Source of the DNA: Paguma larvata
Taxonomy: Eukaryota; Chordata; Mammalia; Carnivora; Viverridae
DNA: 64,000 nucleotides
Assembly (NCBI GenBank): GCA_030068075.1
Contig: CM057827.1
Span: 67,966,500 to 68,030,499 of the forward strand
Direction of reading: 5' to 3'
A program made the translations under genes and the position numbers. Below are positions 1 through 13,265 of the stretch, one piece after another. The notes below the pieces were generated by a model. The model saw only the letters and a program-made list of their open reading frames with translations, had not been told where the DNA came from and did not search any database. The first letter of the stretch is position 1, and every line of letters begins with the position of its first letter.

Positions 1-935
1 TAGCTTATGTTTATTTAATTTATTTTTTATGAAATATCTTTCAAGTGATATGAAAGAGTATTCTTTAGCATGGTGGATAACAGCATACAGTTGTTTTAAT
101 AAACTGAGTTTTATCTTTAAGAAAGGATTCTGAGAAACTAGTGTTCCTGCTTTTTTAACTCCAAACTATTTCTGTAATCATTCTCTGTTTGCTTTTTAAG
201 ATAGTTTAAACTAGACCATAGTTATTTTCTTCTCTAGTGAGAATACAGAGTCATGCATTCTCCAATGATGAATCATCTTGTTATTATTTCCCTATTGAGA
301 AAGAAAAGTTAGAAGGGCTAATAGTTTTATAACTTACACTTTTTTTGCATGTATTGCATATTGCAAGGTGCAACTTTGAAATTTCTTACAGGTGAAATTT
401 TAAATATGAAGCAAATATAAAGACATAACATAGAATTAGATTCTTTAAGCAGTGTGTTTTTTAAAAACTTAAAAACAAAATTAAAAAACAGAATTGGGTT
501 TGATCAGTTCTGAGTTATTAATACTAAATTTTTCAGTCACTTCAGAATTCAACAAAATGGTTTTGTTCATCAGTCAGTGGTGCCAAAAAATAAATTCCAG
601 TCTTAATTTTAGATTCCTGGTGGTTAGCTCACCTAGGATTCTTCCCAAATTTCATGAAAAGGAAAAGGAAAATAAGGACTGCAGAAATAAGTGTTTTATG
701 GACATTCACTGATGAATTTGTTTTATCAAAATATAAAACAAATGAAAATAGATAATTCACGTATAGCACTTTTGCTATGATTACAAGAAAAGACAGATGA
801 AGCCCACTGGTCTTTCTTTAAATTCATGACCATAGATCTCAAATGGGCCCTTAATTCTCTCAAATAGTCATAAGCCCATTTACTATTTTACTCTCTAAAT
901 GGCTATTTCATATGTTTCTTCTTTCAATCCGGGTA

Positions 936-1545
936 TTAGCTTTCTACTGCTGTGTATCACATTACACAGTGCCTCAAACAGGACCCGTTTATTATCTTGT
1001 AGTTTCCATCGGCCAAGGGTCCAGGCACTGCTTCGCCGAGTTCTCTGCTCCGGGTCTTCCAAAACTGCAATCAAAGTATCAGATGGAGTGTATCCTCATC
1101 TAGAAGCTTGACTGCTGCCTAATCTGCTTTTAAGTTGACCCAGGTTGATGACAGCATTCACTTCCTTGAAGTTGTATGACTTAGGACCCTGACTTCTTAC
1201 TGTTTGTCGACCAGAGGCTGCCCAAGTTCCCTGCAGTATGACCCTCTGTACAGTAGGCACTTTCCACTATGGCTGTTTGCATCTTGCAAAGCCAGCAGGA
1301 AAATCTTTCTCCCATGTGTGCTAGCAAGATGGAATTAATCACATTGAACTTAATCACACGTGTGACTTCTCACCTCCTTTACCATACAATATAACTTAAT
1401 CACAGTGGTGACATTCCATCATTTTGCCACATTCTGTTGATTAGAATCAAGTCCCAATTTCCACCCACATTCACATGGAGAGAATTACACAAAGTGTAGC
1501 ACCAACGAGGCGCATCATGGGGCCTCCTAACAATTCCAATCAAAC
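936..1545 (+). repeat. Old interspersed repeat, family not named
   Basis: It opens with the 'TACTGCTGTGTATCACATTAC' type of motif and ends in a 'CAAGTCCCAATTTCCACCCACATTCACATGGAG' type of segment (key words CAAGTC, CCCACATTCA, GAGAATTACAC) typical of a common old mammalian repeat. A second relic of the same kind is at 60605-61050. I recognise the pattern but cannot assign the family name with confidence. Confidence 0.5.
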
Positions 1546-1554
1546 CTTCTAAAA

Positions 1555-3536
1555 CCTCTTGCTCCATCCTCACTCCCAACCGATGATCTGACTTCCTACT
1601 TCACTGAGAACACTGAAGCAATCAAAGGAGAACTTCCACAAACTCACACTAAAATGTAAACTTAATGAGCCAGTATTTATACCCACGTATTCTACATTCT
1701 CTTACCTTCTCCTGTCTAGAGCCAGTAATTTCAGTTATACGTTAAACCTCATCCTTTTTCCTTTCCTCAAGGACATCTCTTGAGCAATTCTGCCTTCCTC
1801 TCTCCTTTATCTTTCTCTTTTTTTGACTCTATGGAATCATTCCCATCGGCATACGTGTATCTTTTCCCCCCATCTTAGAAAACTAAACAAAACTTCTTTT
1901 AATCCCACTCCCCCTACCAGCTAATGCCCTACTTCTTATACTCCTTTGTAGCAAAATTCACAAATGGTTTTCTCTCTTGGCTTTTCCAATTTCTCCTTCC
2001 CATTCTTTCTTAGGTCCATTCCAGCAAGATTTTTGCCTCTACCATTCCACCCAAACTGTTTGCCAAGGACATCAGTGATGACCACACTGTTAATTCCATT
2101 TGTCTGTTCTCAGTCCACATGTTACTTGGCCTATTGGCATTATTAGTCATAATTTGTCACTTCTACTCCCTTGCTAAACTTTCTTTACTTGGTTTCCAGG
2201 ATACTAAACACTAGTGGTTTTACGCCTGCATCATTGCATGTGCTTTGTCTCAGAATCCTCTGCTAGTTCTTCTCCTCACCACACTTAATGTTGGAAATCT
2301 CCATGTCTTAGGACTTCTTTGGGATTTATACTTTCTTTTTCCTTATCTAATACCATGGCTTTCATATATTAACAATCTGCAAAATTTATGTCTTCAGTGA
2401 GATGCAGATTTACTATGAACTAATAAAGCCTTAAGCCTTAAGATTTCTCACCTCTACAGGCTTATTACAAGCCACTGTTCCTAATTTTATGTCCATAATT
2501 TTGAATATATTTCCCAAAGATGTCCCCTAAAATTGTATGATTCTGGTTCCGCATAACTTGGGTTCATATTCATCTCTAATCTTGCTCTCACTAAGAAACT
2601 GCAGACTGTGTCCAGATTCCCATCCAGCGATTTCCACTTACATATCTGATGGACATTTTAAATTCAGTTTTATCAGCCTTTACCATCTCAGTAGAAGCCA
2701 ATGCCATACATCTACTTGCTCAGACCAGGAATCTTAGATTCACCCTCACCTCTTTTCTTGCATAACCCAAATCCAGTTCCTATAAGAAATAATAGTGACT
2801 CCCCCTTTTAAATAGTTGTAGAATCTTAATCACTTCTTGTTACATCTACTGCTACCCTAGTCCATGTCTGTATTATTGCAATAGCCTCCATATAGGACTC
2901 CCTGCCTTTCTGCCCTTGCTCTCCATAAGTTTGTTGTACATCAAGTCTGTATTCCTTTTAAAAATGTGTCAGGTTTTTGTGGGGTTTTCCCCCTTTGCCC
3001 ACATCTGTGATAGTTTACTGTTTCACTCAGTAAAAGCCAAAATCCCCAAAACGATATCCATTAACGTACAAGGCCTGGCCCTTGCCACATAACCTCCTTA
3101 CTACTCTGCCTCAGCCAGATTTACCTGCTTGCTTTTGCTTGGAGACAATAGGTATGCTCTCGCTTCAGTATTTGTTCTTGCTTTCCTCTCTGCATTGAAT
3201 TCTTTTATCTCAGAGATCTACTTGGCTAACACCTTCATAGCCTCAAGTCTTACTTCAAAACTCGCCTTCTCAATAAGGTCTACTGACCATCCTATGTAAT
3301 ATTGCAAACTGGCCTACTCCTTCCAGTACCCTTAATTCCCCATCTTGCTGTATTTTTTCATCCCTTCACAGAATACCATATATTTGTTTACTCTCATATT
3401 TACTATGCATTGTCTCTCTCACTTTCCTAGAAAGTAAGATACATGGCAGCAGGGATCTTTGTTTTATTCTCTCATGTATTAGAAGCTCTAACCTGGAATA
3501 TAATAGGTTCTCAATTAATATTTGTTGAATGACTAG
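1555..3536 (+). mobile_element. LINE-2 copy, about 2 kb, reverse-transcriptase part to 3' end
   Basis: The sequence follows the L2 consensus in order: the 'TCCTACTTCACTGAGAA' segment at about 1593, 'CCCATCGGC' and 'CCATCTTA' at about 1843-1880, 'GGTTTCCAGGATAC' at about 2190, 'CCACTTACATATCTGATGG' at about 2633, 'TATTGCAATAGCCTCC' at about 2873, 'GGCCTGGCCCTTGCC' at about 3072, and the terminal 'TCAATTAATATTTGTTGAATGA' type of end at about 3530. The reading frame is destroyed. It is an old, dead non-LTR retrotransposon, but long for an L2 relic. Confidence 0.85.
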
Positions 3537-3709
3537 TCTTGGGGAAAATAGGCTTACAACCTATATGTTTAAAAATCAGTTTATTTTTGAAAATCCCTTC
3601 AAATGAAATTTTGAACATAAGTTCTCTAAAAATATAAACCACCTGAATAAAAGATGCTTTTAAAATTTTTATTGTAATTTTTTTCATTTTTAATGCTTAT
3701 TATTTAATA

Positions 3710-4005
3710 AATTTATTAAAATTTATTTTAAGTATAGTTGGCATACAGTGTTATATTAAAGTATACAACATGATGATTTGACAACTCTGTACATTGCATA
3801 GTGCCATGAAAAGTGTAGTTACCATCTGTCACCACACAGTGTTATCACAGTATTATCGGTCCTATTCCCTATGTTGTACTTTGCATCTCTATGACTTAAT
3901 TATTTTATAACTCCAAATCTGTAACTCTTAATTCTCTTCACCTATTCCACCTATTCGCCCGCCTCCTCTTTTCTGACAACCACCAGTTCTCCATATTTGT
4001 TTCTC
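3710..4005 (-). mobile_element. L1 3'-end fragment (old L1M type)
   Basis: 'AGTATAGTTGGCATACAGTG' followed by a 'CACCTATTCCACC...CAACCACCAG' pattern is the reverse complement of the 3' end of mammalian L1M subfamilies. It resembles 11110-11290 but is more diverged. Confidence 0.75.
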
Positions 4006-4599
4006 TACTGAATAAAGAGGTTAAATTAAGGGACATAGCTGTCTTCATTAGACTTCCGTTTTACTCAGAACACAGTTTGAAAGCTAGTCAGGCTGTTGTC
4101 TCAACTATTGTCATAATTCTCCAACAAAATGTAATTTTCATTTCCTTCAGCATATGTGTGTGAGTTGGTGTGTGTGTGTACGTGTGTAATCAGCGTAGTG
4201 TTCGTTAGAAGTGTATTTAAGAAATTTCTAGAAAAATAGTGAAATCCAAATGTTCTTTATAAGTGAACTGATTTTATGATATATGTTAGAGTTTATGTAC
4301 TGTGCTTACTATTAGGATGATCTCTATAAAATTGCTGATATTAAAAAATTGCTATTATTTGAGTGCAGTTTCTTAGTGTACATCATATACATATCAAAAT
4401 CTGTAAAACTTTCCAAGAGTAAATTGAACCAAAAAAAGGATAGAATCCATAGTAAGAGAATGTACAATTTTCATGTAAGTACATAAAATGCTTTCTTAAT
4501 GAATAGATAGACCTACAATGATTTTGGAAGAGAAAATTTAATAGAGAAATATCAATACTTTTAAATTAAAATGTAAATTATTGTAATTTTCATTTTCTT

Positions 4600-6160
4600 C
4601 CAATTTTTTTGGTATTGTTGGGGGATAGAAACAAAGGCAAAATGATTTTAATATTCATATGAAAAATAAATGCCTAAGAATTACCAGGAAACTACTAATA
4701 AAAAGATTATGAAGAAAATAATATACTTGTGGGGTGGCATACTTGACACAGTATTAAAATTTACTATAAAGCTATCATGATAAAAGGAATGTGATATTAA
4801 CACAAATATAATTAACCAGTGAAACCTATTAAATTCCAGAAATCCAAGTACATATGAGAATTTACTGTATTTTATTATACATTAAGCAAGGTAATATAAC
4901 CTAGGGATTAAGAGAACTGTGATCTGGAGTCATAATTCCTGGCTTCAAATCAAATCTCTGCCACTTTTGAGTTTTCTGATTTGAAGAAACATCTTTAACC
5001 TTGCCACGTATGTTTCTCATTGTAAAAATGTGAGTAACAACAGTGCCCTAACCATAGGTTTGTTACAATTCCTGAATGAATACATGAGAAGCACTTAGAG
5101 CACTGCCTGGTCCAGAGTAATGTTTAAGTGTCATTTTAATTCGTTTTAGAAAGTGATGTTTTATTTAATAATAAATGGTGCTGGTATACTTGACTATTCA
5201 CCTGAGAGAAAATAAATTTAGACCTCCACTCTGTGTACTATGTAAAAATAAATCTCAATGCATTCGAGATTGAAACTGTAAATTATAGTGTGTGAAATCA
5301 GGTTGAGGATGACTTTGTTAAGCAAGAAAGAAACCCAGAACAAAGGAATAGGTTAAAAGATTTGGTATATAAATACTTTATAGTTTTGGTAAGCAGAATA
5401 CACATTAATAAGCAAAGATGGCAGTATCCTTGGAAGAATATATGTTAAACTCATGACAGTGAATCACTAACTCTGTTTTAGAGGGAACTCCTAGGTATGA
5501 AGAAAAAAAAAAAAAGACTGGAGAAAAATAGATCAAGATTATGAAAAGACACTTTACAGAAGAGGAAATGGAAATATCCAATGAATATATGAAAGCATGT
5601 TTAACCTCAGTAAGCATCAGGGAAAGATGACTCAACATCATAAGATTATACTTTTTTTTTTAACCAAACCGATAAAATTCTGTGTGTGTTAATAATGCAC
5701 ATAGATCAGGAACACAAAAAAATCTGTGTGTATGTGTACGCATGTGCATTTATAAATTTAAAGTGCTGGCACGGATATAGGAAATAATTATCATACAATA
5801 TCAATGTAAGAAATGCTATAATATTGCAGCTTTTGAGAATTTACCCAGTTAAAGCACTGATAATAGGAGTGTAGAGACAAGGATGTATATCACAGTATTA
5901 TTTGCAGTGGCAAAACTTGGGAAACAGCCTGATCTCTAACAGGAGAATGAGTGAATAAGTTATGGTATTGCAGAATATTATGTGGTGATGCTATTTAAAA
6001 AAAAAATGAGTTGGAGCCACATAAATTGGCTTAGAATTGTGTTCATAATATATTATCTGAAGAATACTAAGTTGCTAAGAAACATATGGCCCTATGTTTA
6101 ATAGTCAGAAAACATCTTGTGTTCATATATCATAGGTGATGACAAGGAATATGAACATTA
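4600..6160 (+). mobile_element. Old L1 ORF2/3' fragment, interrupted by a MIR
   Basis: The piece after 5165 matches the L1 ORF2 C-terminal region in order: AATGGTGCTGG at 5176, 'GAAAAGACACTTTACAGAAGAGG' type at about 5540, the TCAGGGAAAGATGACTCAACATCA-like segment at 5618, 'AGTGCTGGCACGGATATAGG' at 5762, 'TATTATTTGCAGTGGCAAAA' at 5897. The 4640-4890 part matches further-upstream ORF2. Many stops are present. It is an old intronic relic. Confidence 0.75.
4893..5140 (+). mobile_element. MIR SINE inside the L1 fragment
   Basis: It follows the MIR consensus: 'CTGGAGTCATAATTCCTGGC', CTCTGCCACTT, a degraded splice-like middle with 'CTCATTGTAAAAATG', and 'GAAGCACTTAGAGCACTGCC' before 5110. It lies between two L1 pieces that are collinear in ORF2. 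Confidence 0.85.
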
Positions 6161-7581
6161 TTAACTTTTTCTGTTTTTAGCTCTACTTTGTTTTTAAAAT
6201 GTTAACTGAGAATGTAAAAGAAGATGGAGAAAATGACTTCAGTTGTGGTATATACTGGGGTTTAAAGAATATAAAGTGGGTATTTCCCGAGAGAAAGACT
6301 GGACCATCTTTGATATTATACATCTGTTTCAGCTACTTGGCTCCTCTTTTTCTAGTTGTGGAATGCTTTATTGAAGAATTTCAGGAAGGGTCACAAGAGA
6401 GAGGGTTCAGGCCTAGAGGAGACATTTATTAACTGACAAAGGAAATGACAATTTTTTCATATTTTAAAGTTATATCAAATTAAGTTATGTAATATATGTG
6501 ACATTTTTCTTCATTTTTCTTAATATATCAAAGGTTCTCAATCCTACTTTTATATCAAAAACACCTATGGAGATAACTTACTTAATAGATCTTGCCGAGA
6601 TTGGGCATTTATATTTAAAGAGAAATGTTTCGTGAACCTGTTTACTATTTGAAAAATGCATATTAGTTGACTAAAATGATGAATGTGTACTATACTAACA
6701 CTGTCTCTTCTCTCAGACTTCAATTTATCAAGACTTTTTTTCATTAAATAACACACTCTATTTGAAAAATAGTAAAGAAAAAATATTTGATTTGTGTAAA
6801 AGTTGAAGGGTAGGTATTAGGGTTTAGCATTGAGAACAGTAAGAGTTTACTAACTAGTACAATTTAAATATATGAAGGGTTATTATGCAAAGGATGACTG
6901 TCTTTTCAGATAACATTCATAGTTCTTGATGAATACCAGGAATGATTAGGAGTTCTCTTACCTTGGAGATCTTTTATATACAGATTACAAAAATTATGGA
7001 AAAGGGTTAAATGAATGCTTCTAACCATATCCGTTCCATTGCAAACTCCTAAGTTAGTTTGCGATGCTGTAGATAGTGTGTTCTGCACACCCAGTGATGG
7101 GAATCAGAGGATCTGCCTGAGAGCAAGTTTTGCTGAAAGCACCTAATTTATATTTTCGTAACACACTGTATGGTAAATTCCAGTTTATGTGACCTTCTGA
7201 AGTCCCTTTTGAAGGTTTACAATTTCAAATGAAGATATATTCATGTTTATGGAAAATCTAGTGCTTTTCAGTTATTCAGATTGAAAAAAGTAGTAGACTT
7301 CAGGGAAAAAGAATGAAATAGTCACTAGGTAATGTTGCTTATTTTACATCCCATACATGACTCAGGCCTTGGCTCATAAGTAGGCAGGTTTGCAATATTC
7401 TTTCTTTCTGGACTACCTACTAGGTAAAGGTGTATTGTTTGTTTCATCAACATTTTTCTTGCGGTCATAGCTGCAGTAATTCTTATACCACAGCGTGTTC
7501 TCAAGACAGAACATTATACATGGATTTATATAACCAAAACATTAAATGCTCTGTACTCTGGAATGTGTTTTAGTCTTCTTG

Positions 7582-7617
<36 letters not shown>

Positions 7618-8890
7618 AACTCAGAATTTTTTCTAACCTTTCAAATGAAGCCATATTAAAGGAGTAGTTATCAAGTTTATTTTCAACATTTTACTTTTTA
7701 AAATGCTCAGAAACTGGAAGCATGTGAATGTCTTTGCATGTTCTTTCAGATAAGAGTAGTTTTGGCAGATTGGAGAGTGACTCCTGCTCGCTATAGAATA
7801 AAAAATTGTTTTTCATTGTTGACTCTTCTAATTAATCTTTGATTTAGGAATATTCTGGGAGATAAGAAGTTGATCATTTTCATCTTTTCTTCTGAACCTA
7901 ATACCTTTATAATTTGTTTCATTTAAGCATTTGGTTTATCTATTGTTTTTTTCTTGTGTTAGATAATACAGTTTTTTTAAAGACACTCTTTAAAAATATT
8001 TTGGAAAAGGAAATGTTTTGAGCCAAATGATAGATGTTATAAAATTAAAGTATTTTTATTTATGATTTATTAAATATTAGAAGTGAACTACTTCAGTCCA
8101 TATATAGGGAAAGAGCTTAGATTTGTGACTAATAATACAGTTTGTTAAATTACAGACATTTTCTGTATCCTTTTATGTCAGTTAATATTTGTTTATACTG
8201 AGTGTTAAGAATAATTTGTGAAATACTCATTTTTTAAGGATAGTCATTTGTGATAGTAAATTATCAAACACTACTAGTAAGATATTGAAATTCAAATATC
8301 TTTTATTTATCTTTTAAAAAATAAGTATTGGCTTTAGAAAAATTGTTGGTAAAATCATATAGAAGTGTTGTATTAGGATGATTAGTAAATATAAAATACC
8401 TACAAGCACCTGTATTTGACTTCAATAATAGCCTAAATCACGTAAAAAATATTGCACATCAATCTCTTCAACTAAATAATGACATTTAATTTTAATGGTA
8501 AAAATGACTTAATCAAAAGTTTCAAAAAACAAAATTAAAAACCCAAATTATGCAAGTTCTAAAAATTCATCTATTTACAAAAGTTTAAGTGGAGATTGAT
8601 TTTTCAAACATAGTTGAGACATTTACTTCTGAAAATCTCTAATTAGTTTAGTTATATCATAGAGTATTAAATCAATCCATGAATAAACTCAGAATTTAAA
8701 AAATGTTTAAATTCTAACATTAACTTTCCAGTTTTCCTAAATAGGTATTTATTTTAATTACATGATTCTTATTTAAAGATATGGCTTTAAATTCTTTATT
8801 TTAAAATTTAAAAGTATTTCCTAAATCTCCTTTCTGTCATTTCTCAACTACTTTTATAATATAAATTTAAGTATTTAGTAGTCTTTATGA
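6160..8890. other. Intronic AT-rich DNA, no gene seen
   Basis: No coding exon or clear transposon is visible apart from a weak MER20-like fragment at about 6530-6620 (GGTTCTCAATCC head, GGGCATTT internal) and a (TG)n tract at about 7584-7614. The 77-codon ORF at 6199-6432 has no recognisable content. Confidence 0.6.
7584..7614 (+). repeat. (TG)n microsatellite
   Basis: About 15 uninterrupted TG units in the intron. In the sense transcript this is a UG repeat, the type of sequence bound by CELF and TDP-43 proteins. Confidence 0.95.
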
Positions 8891-8894
8891 TAGA

Positions 8895-9012
8895 TACTAC
8901 CTGACTGTAAGCTTCCTAAAGGGGAGAGCTAATTCTTTTTATTTACTTCTATAAAATCCCTAACATCTGGAACAGTACCTGGCACACCATAGGCACTGAA
9001 TAAATAATTGTG
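8895..9012 (+). mobile_element. L2 3'-end fragment
   Basis: 'TGTAAGCTTCCTAAAGGGGAG', 'CAGTACCTGGCACACCATAG' and 'CACTGAATAAATAATTG' match the last 100 or so bases of LINE-2. Confidence 0.8.
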
Positions 9013-9714
9013 CAATGAGTACCAAGAAATGTACTAAAACTATTTTAAATATGTTGTTATACTCCTTTTGCAGAATTTGTTTATTCAGCAGTTTACTTTG
9101 GAAGTAATTTTTTAATTGCTTTTATTATACTGCTTTTAAAATATTAAAATAAGACAAAGTTTACATGGTAAGGGAAAAAAAACAGCTCACCTGAAATTCA
9201 GTCACTGTTATTCCCTTCATTTCAGTTTGACCTGCATATAATTTTATGCTATTTAGTCCAAAGTCTACATACACATTTATATATACTTTGAAATTTTGTG
9301 TTATTTTCTACATTATTTTATAATTCCATATAGTGCCTATACACTCTTCTGTGTATATGATTTTTCTGTGTTCTGGGTTATTTCCCAGAAGGATTACAAA
9401 AGGGGAGACACTAAGGCAAAGCTTATGTTCATTTTATAACTTAATGTTTACTACAATGTGATTTCCAAAAGGCAATATATACTACTACACATTTTTTAAA
9501 AGAAAGAGATTAATAGACCACTACCTCATGTACATTTGGTTCACTTTTTTTTTTTAATGGTTAATGTTCCTGCTCTATTTTGAGTATCTTTGATTGATTT
9601 TAGCAGTTTAATATTTTCTTGTGAAAGTTCTTTACTGTTCACTATTTGATGAATTGTTTTTTGATTTTACCTTCCCTAAATTCATTCCTATTGCTTTAAA
9701 TAACTCTCAAATTT

Positions 9715-9850
9715 CCTTTGATCGCCAGACCTATAGCCAGTTGCCTACTTGATACCATCACTTAGATGTCTGTTGAGGATTTCCAACTTGAAATATCCAA
9801 AATAGAATTCTTGATTCCCTCTGTCCTTATCTTTCATCCCTTTTCATGAT
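9715..9850 (+). mobile_element. L2 internal fragment
   Basis: 'CAGTTGCCTACTTGATACCA' followed by 'TTAGATGTCTGTTGAGGAT' and 'CCAAAATAGAATTCTTGATT' matches the LINE-2 coding region just downstream of the RT core, the same region seen at about 2610 in the long copy. Confidence 0.75.
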
Positions 9851-11084
9851 CCACTTCCATGAACGCAGCCCTAGTTTAGTGTTCATAACTATCTTTCACT
9901 TTTTAAATTGAGATTACAACCTTTAAAATATTAAATTAAAGGCATTAGTTTTCATATTAAAAACCCAAATACTTGAAGTGCATTTTTTCACTAATTGGAA
10001 TTAAGAACTCTGAATATATAACTTACTATATGAACTCTGAGTTTGTCTAAGAAAGATAAGATTTAAAATAATAGTAATAATAATAATGATTTCTAAGAGA
10101 TTTTTGATAATTTGGCACATAGATAATGATGACAAATGGGAGTTCCAAAAGTTTAACCCCAAATTAGTACAATATGGTTTAGTAAGCATTAAGAAGACAA
10201 TGCTGCAAGTTATTTATATTTGTAAAAAATAGGCTCCCCTAAAATAGTTTATTACTTACAACTTTCATGGTTTTTTTATAATTATTGGACTTCTAGTATT
10301 TTTCTTTTTTGACATTATGTCTAGAGTGCTTAGCATCTCAGCATAACAGGGATCACTTAAAGTGCTTTTCTTTTCCTTGTTCTTATCCATAAAAAATGAT
10401 TTTTCTATTTTTCTTATACCTAAGTGTATCCCTCTCTGGAAGGTGATGTATCTCTAAAATAGGCAGCAGTTATCAAAAGAAAGAAAAACAAAACTTTGAA
10501 TAATGCTTCAAGGGGCAGAGTGAAATAATGTATTAAGTAAAAATATAGTTAAGTTAAACTTTATTTGCCTTTAGAAATTTCATGGGGATTATCATTCAGT
10601 TTCTGTCTCAGTTTCAGTTTCTGTCTTCTTCCAATGAGATACAAAAAAAGAGGTGTACCGTCTGTCATTCTCATATCTTGTATCCACAAGGGAGAATAAA
10701 GTCTGGCCCTTTGGAAGAAGATATAAAATGAAGTAAAAACTTTTAATTATCCTGAGGTAAAACTATAATTGCTTGAACCAAAGCAAGGGGTAGGAGGTAA
10801 TTGGACCAGTTATGAATTGTGATTATGACTCAGTGGAAACTGTCATTTGAGTCATGTTATTAATTGATCCAATTCATCATGTAATCAAGTTAATGCTAAT
10901 ATATTTATATTCTAGACTTTTAGAACCAATCTGACTATATTTTGATGGCTGAAGAAGCCTAACCACAAAACCTTAGTGGGTAAGGGGTAACAAACTATGA
11001 AATACCATAGGGAAAATATACTACATCAATGAAAATTTAAGAAAAAGCATATAGTACATATTTAATCATTTAATTCTTAGAACG
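9850..11084. other. Intronic DNA without recognised genes
   Basis: AT-rich sequence with a short (TAA)n at about 10073-10087. It has no exon and no transposon I can place. The block at 10580-10900 is slightly less AT-rich and of unknown nature. Confidence 0.5.
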
Positions 11085-11090
11085 TTAGTG

Positions 11091-13139
11091 ATTTTTTCTC
11101 AAGTTTTTATTTAAATTTCAGTTGCTAACATACAGTGTAATATTAGTTTTAGGTATACAGTATAGTGATTCAGCACTTCTGTACAACTTGCTTTTCACAA
11201 CAAGTACAGTCCTCAATCTTCGTCACCTATTTTACCCAACCTCCCCTCTGGTGACCATCAGTTTATTCTCTATAGTTAAAAGTCTGTTTCTCGGTTTGCC
11301 TCCCTCTCTATTTTTTTCCCTTTGCTTGTTTGTTTTGTTTCTTAGATTCTGCATATGAGTGAAATAATACGGTATTTGTCTTTCTCTGACTTATTTCACT
11401 TAGTGTAATACTCTCTAGCTCCATCCATGTCATTGCAAATGGCTAGATTTCATTCTTTTGATGGCTGAGTAATACATCATCGTATACCTATAGTACATCT
11501 TCTTTATTGATTCATCAGTCGGTGGACACGGGCTGTTTCCATAATTTGGCTATTGTAGATAATGTTGCTATGAACATCGAGGCACATATATCCCTTTAAT
11601 TAGTATTTTTGTATTCTTTGGGTAAATACCTAGTAGTGCAATTGCTGGAGTATAGGGAAGTTCTATTTTTAACTTCTTGAGGAAACTTCATACTGTTTTC
11701 CACAGTGGCTGCACAAGTTTTCACTACCACCAACAGTGCAAGAGGACTCCCCTTTTTCCACTTCCTCTCCAACACCTATTGTTTCTTGTGTTGTTGATTT
11801 TAGCCATTCTAACCAGGTATAAGGTGATCCTTTTTTTTTCTTCTAAGTATATTTATTTATTTTGAGAGAGAGAGAGAAAGAGAGCATGAATGGGGAAGGG
11901 GTAGAGAGAGAGGGAAAGAAAGAATCCCAAGCAGGCTCTGCACTGTCAGCGAAGAGCCTGACACAGGGCTCAATCTCAGGAAACTGAGATCATCACTTGA
12001 GCCAAAATCAAGAGTCAGATGCTTGACTGACTGAGTCACCCAGGCACCCTGAGGTGATATTTCATTGTAGTTTTGATTTGTATTTCCTTGACAATCAAAG
12101 CTGTTGACTATCTTTTCAGGTGTCTGTTGACCATAGGTGTGTCTTCTTTGGAAAACTGTCTATTCATGTCTTCTGCCCATTTTTTTAATTGAAATTTGTT
12201 TTTCGGATGTTGAGTTTTTTAAGTCCTTTATATATTTTAGATACTAACCTGTTATCAGATCTGTCATTTGCACATACCTTCTCCCATTCTGTAGTTTGCC
12301 TTTCAGTTTTGTTGATTGTCTCCCTTACCATGCAGAAGCTTTTTATTTTTATGAGGTCCCAATATTTATTTTGCTTTTGTTTCCCTTGCCTCCAGAGACA
12401 TACCTAGAAAGAAATTGTTACAGCCAATGTCAAAGAGGTTACTGCTTGTGTTCTCCTGTGATTTCTATGGTTTCTTGTCTCACATATAGGTCTTTAATCC
12501 ATTTTTAACTTATTTTTGTGTATGGTGTAAACAAGTAGTCCAGTTTCATTCTTTTGCATGTCGATGTCCAGGTTTCCCAACACCATTTGTATAAAGTACC
12601 AAAACTGAAACAGGAAGAAATAGAAAACTTGAGTGCACTAGCAACCAACAAAGAATTTGAATCGGTATAATAAAAAAATTATTAAAAAGAAAAAACTCCC
12701 AACAAACAAAAATCCAAGGCCGGATGGCTTCACAGGCAAAGTCTACCAAACATTTAAAGAAGAGTTAATACCTGTTCTTCTCAAACTATTCCAAAAATAG
12801 AAAAGGAAGGAAAACTTCCAAATTCATTCTATGAGGTCAGCATTTCTCTGATACCAAAACCAGATAAAAACTCCACTGGAAAAGAAAACTACAGGCCAAT
12901 ATCTCTGAACATATGTGCAAAAATCCTCAACAACATACTAGCAACCCGAATCCAACAATGCATTCAAAAAATCATTTCACTGCAATCGAGTGAGATTTAT
13001 TCCTGGGATATAAGTGTGGTTCAATATTTGCAAATCAATCACTGTGACACCCGCATTAATAAAAGAAAGGATAAGAACCGTACAATCATTTCAACAGATG
13101 CAGGAAAAGCATCTGACAAAGTACAACATCCATTCATAA
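11091..13139 (-). mobile_element. 5'-inverted (twin-primed) L1 with TSD and nested SINE
   Basis: Bases 11091-12590 are the antisense 3' part of a carnivore L1: 3'UTR and ORF2 C-terminal region, with landmarks 'CACCAACAGTGCAAGAGG' at 11728 and 'GTCTTCTGCCCATTTTTT' at 12168. From about 12597 to 13139 the orientation flips: ORF2 reverse-transcriptase sequence is read on the + strand, with 'GGATGGCTTCACAGGCAAAG', 'ATACCAAAACCAGATAAAAA' and 'GAAAACTACAGGCCAATATC'. The flanks carry TTAGTGATTTTT (11085) and TTAGTGGATTTTT (13142). Tail, TSD and inversion together fit a single twin-primed insertion. The frames are broken, so it is inactive. Confidence 0.85.
11829..12050 (-). mobile_element. Felid SINE (SINEC_Fc type) inside the L1
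   Basis: It has a T-rich start, a GAGAGAGA tract, the tRNA-like part 'CTGAGTCACCCAGGCACCC' in reverse, and an AAGGTGAT/GAGGTGAT duplication on either side. Removing it rejoins the L1 sequence, so it is younger than the L1. Confidence 0.9.
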
Positions 13140-13265
13140 TATTAGTGGATTTTTAAGTGATCATAAATCTATGAGTGTACTGATTTCAGTAATTTTGTAA
13201 GATTAAAACATCAATGCATTTCTCTTTGTGTATTTCAGTATACTTTAATACAATCTTTGCATTTT

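Noticed and set aside
12296..12749. ORFs of 67-72 codons within 12.2-12.75 kb
   Set aside because: They lie in antisense or inverted pieces of the L1 and are not separate genes.
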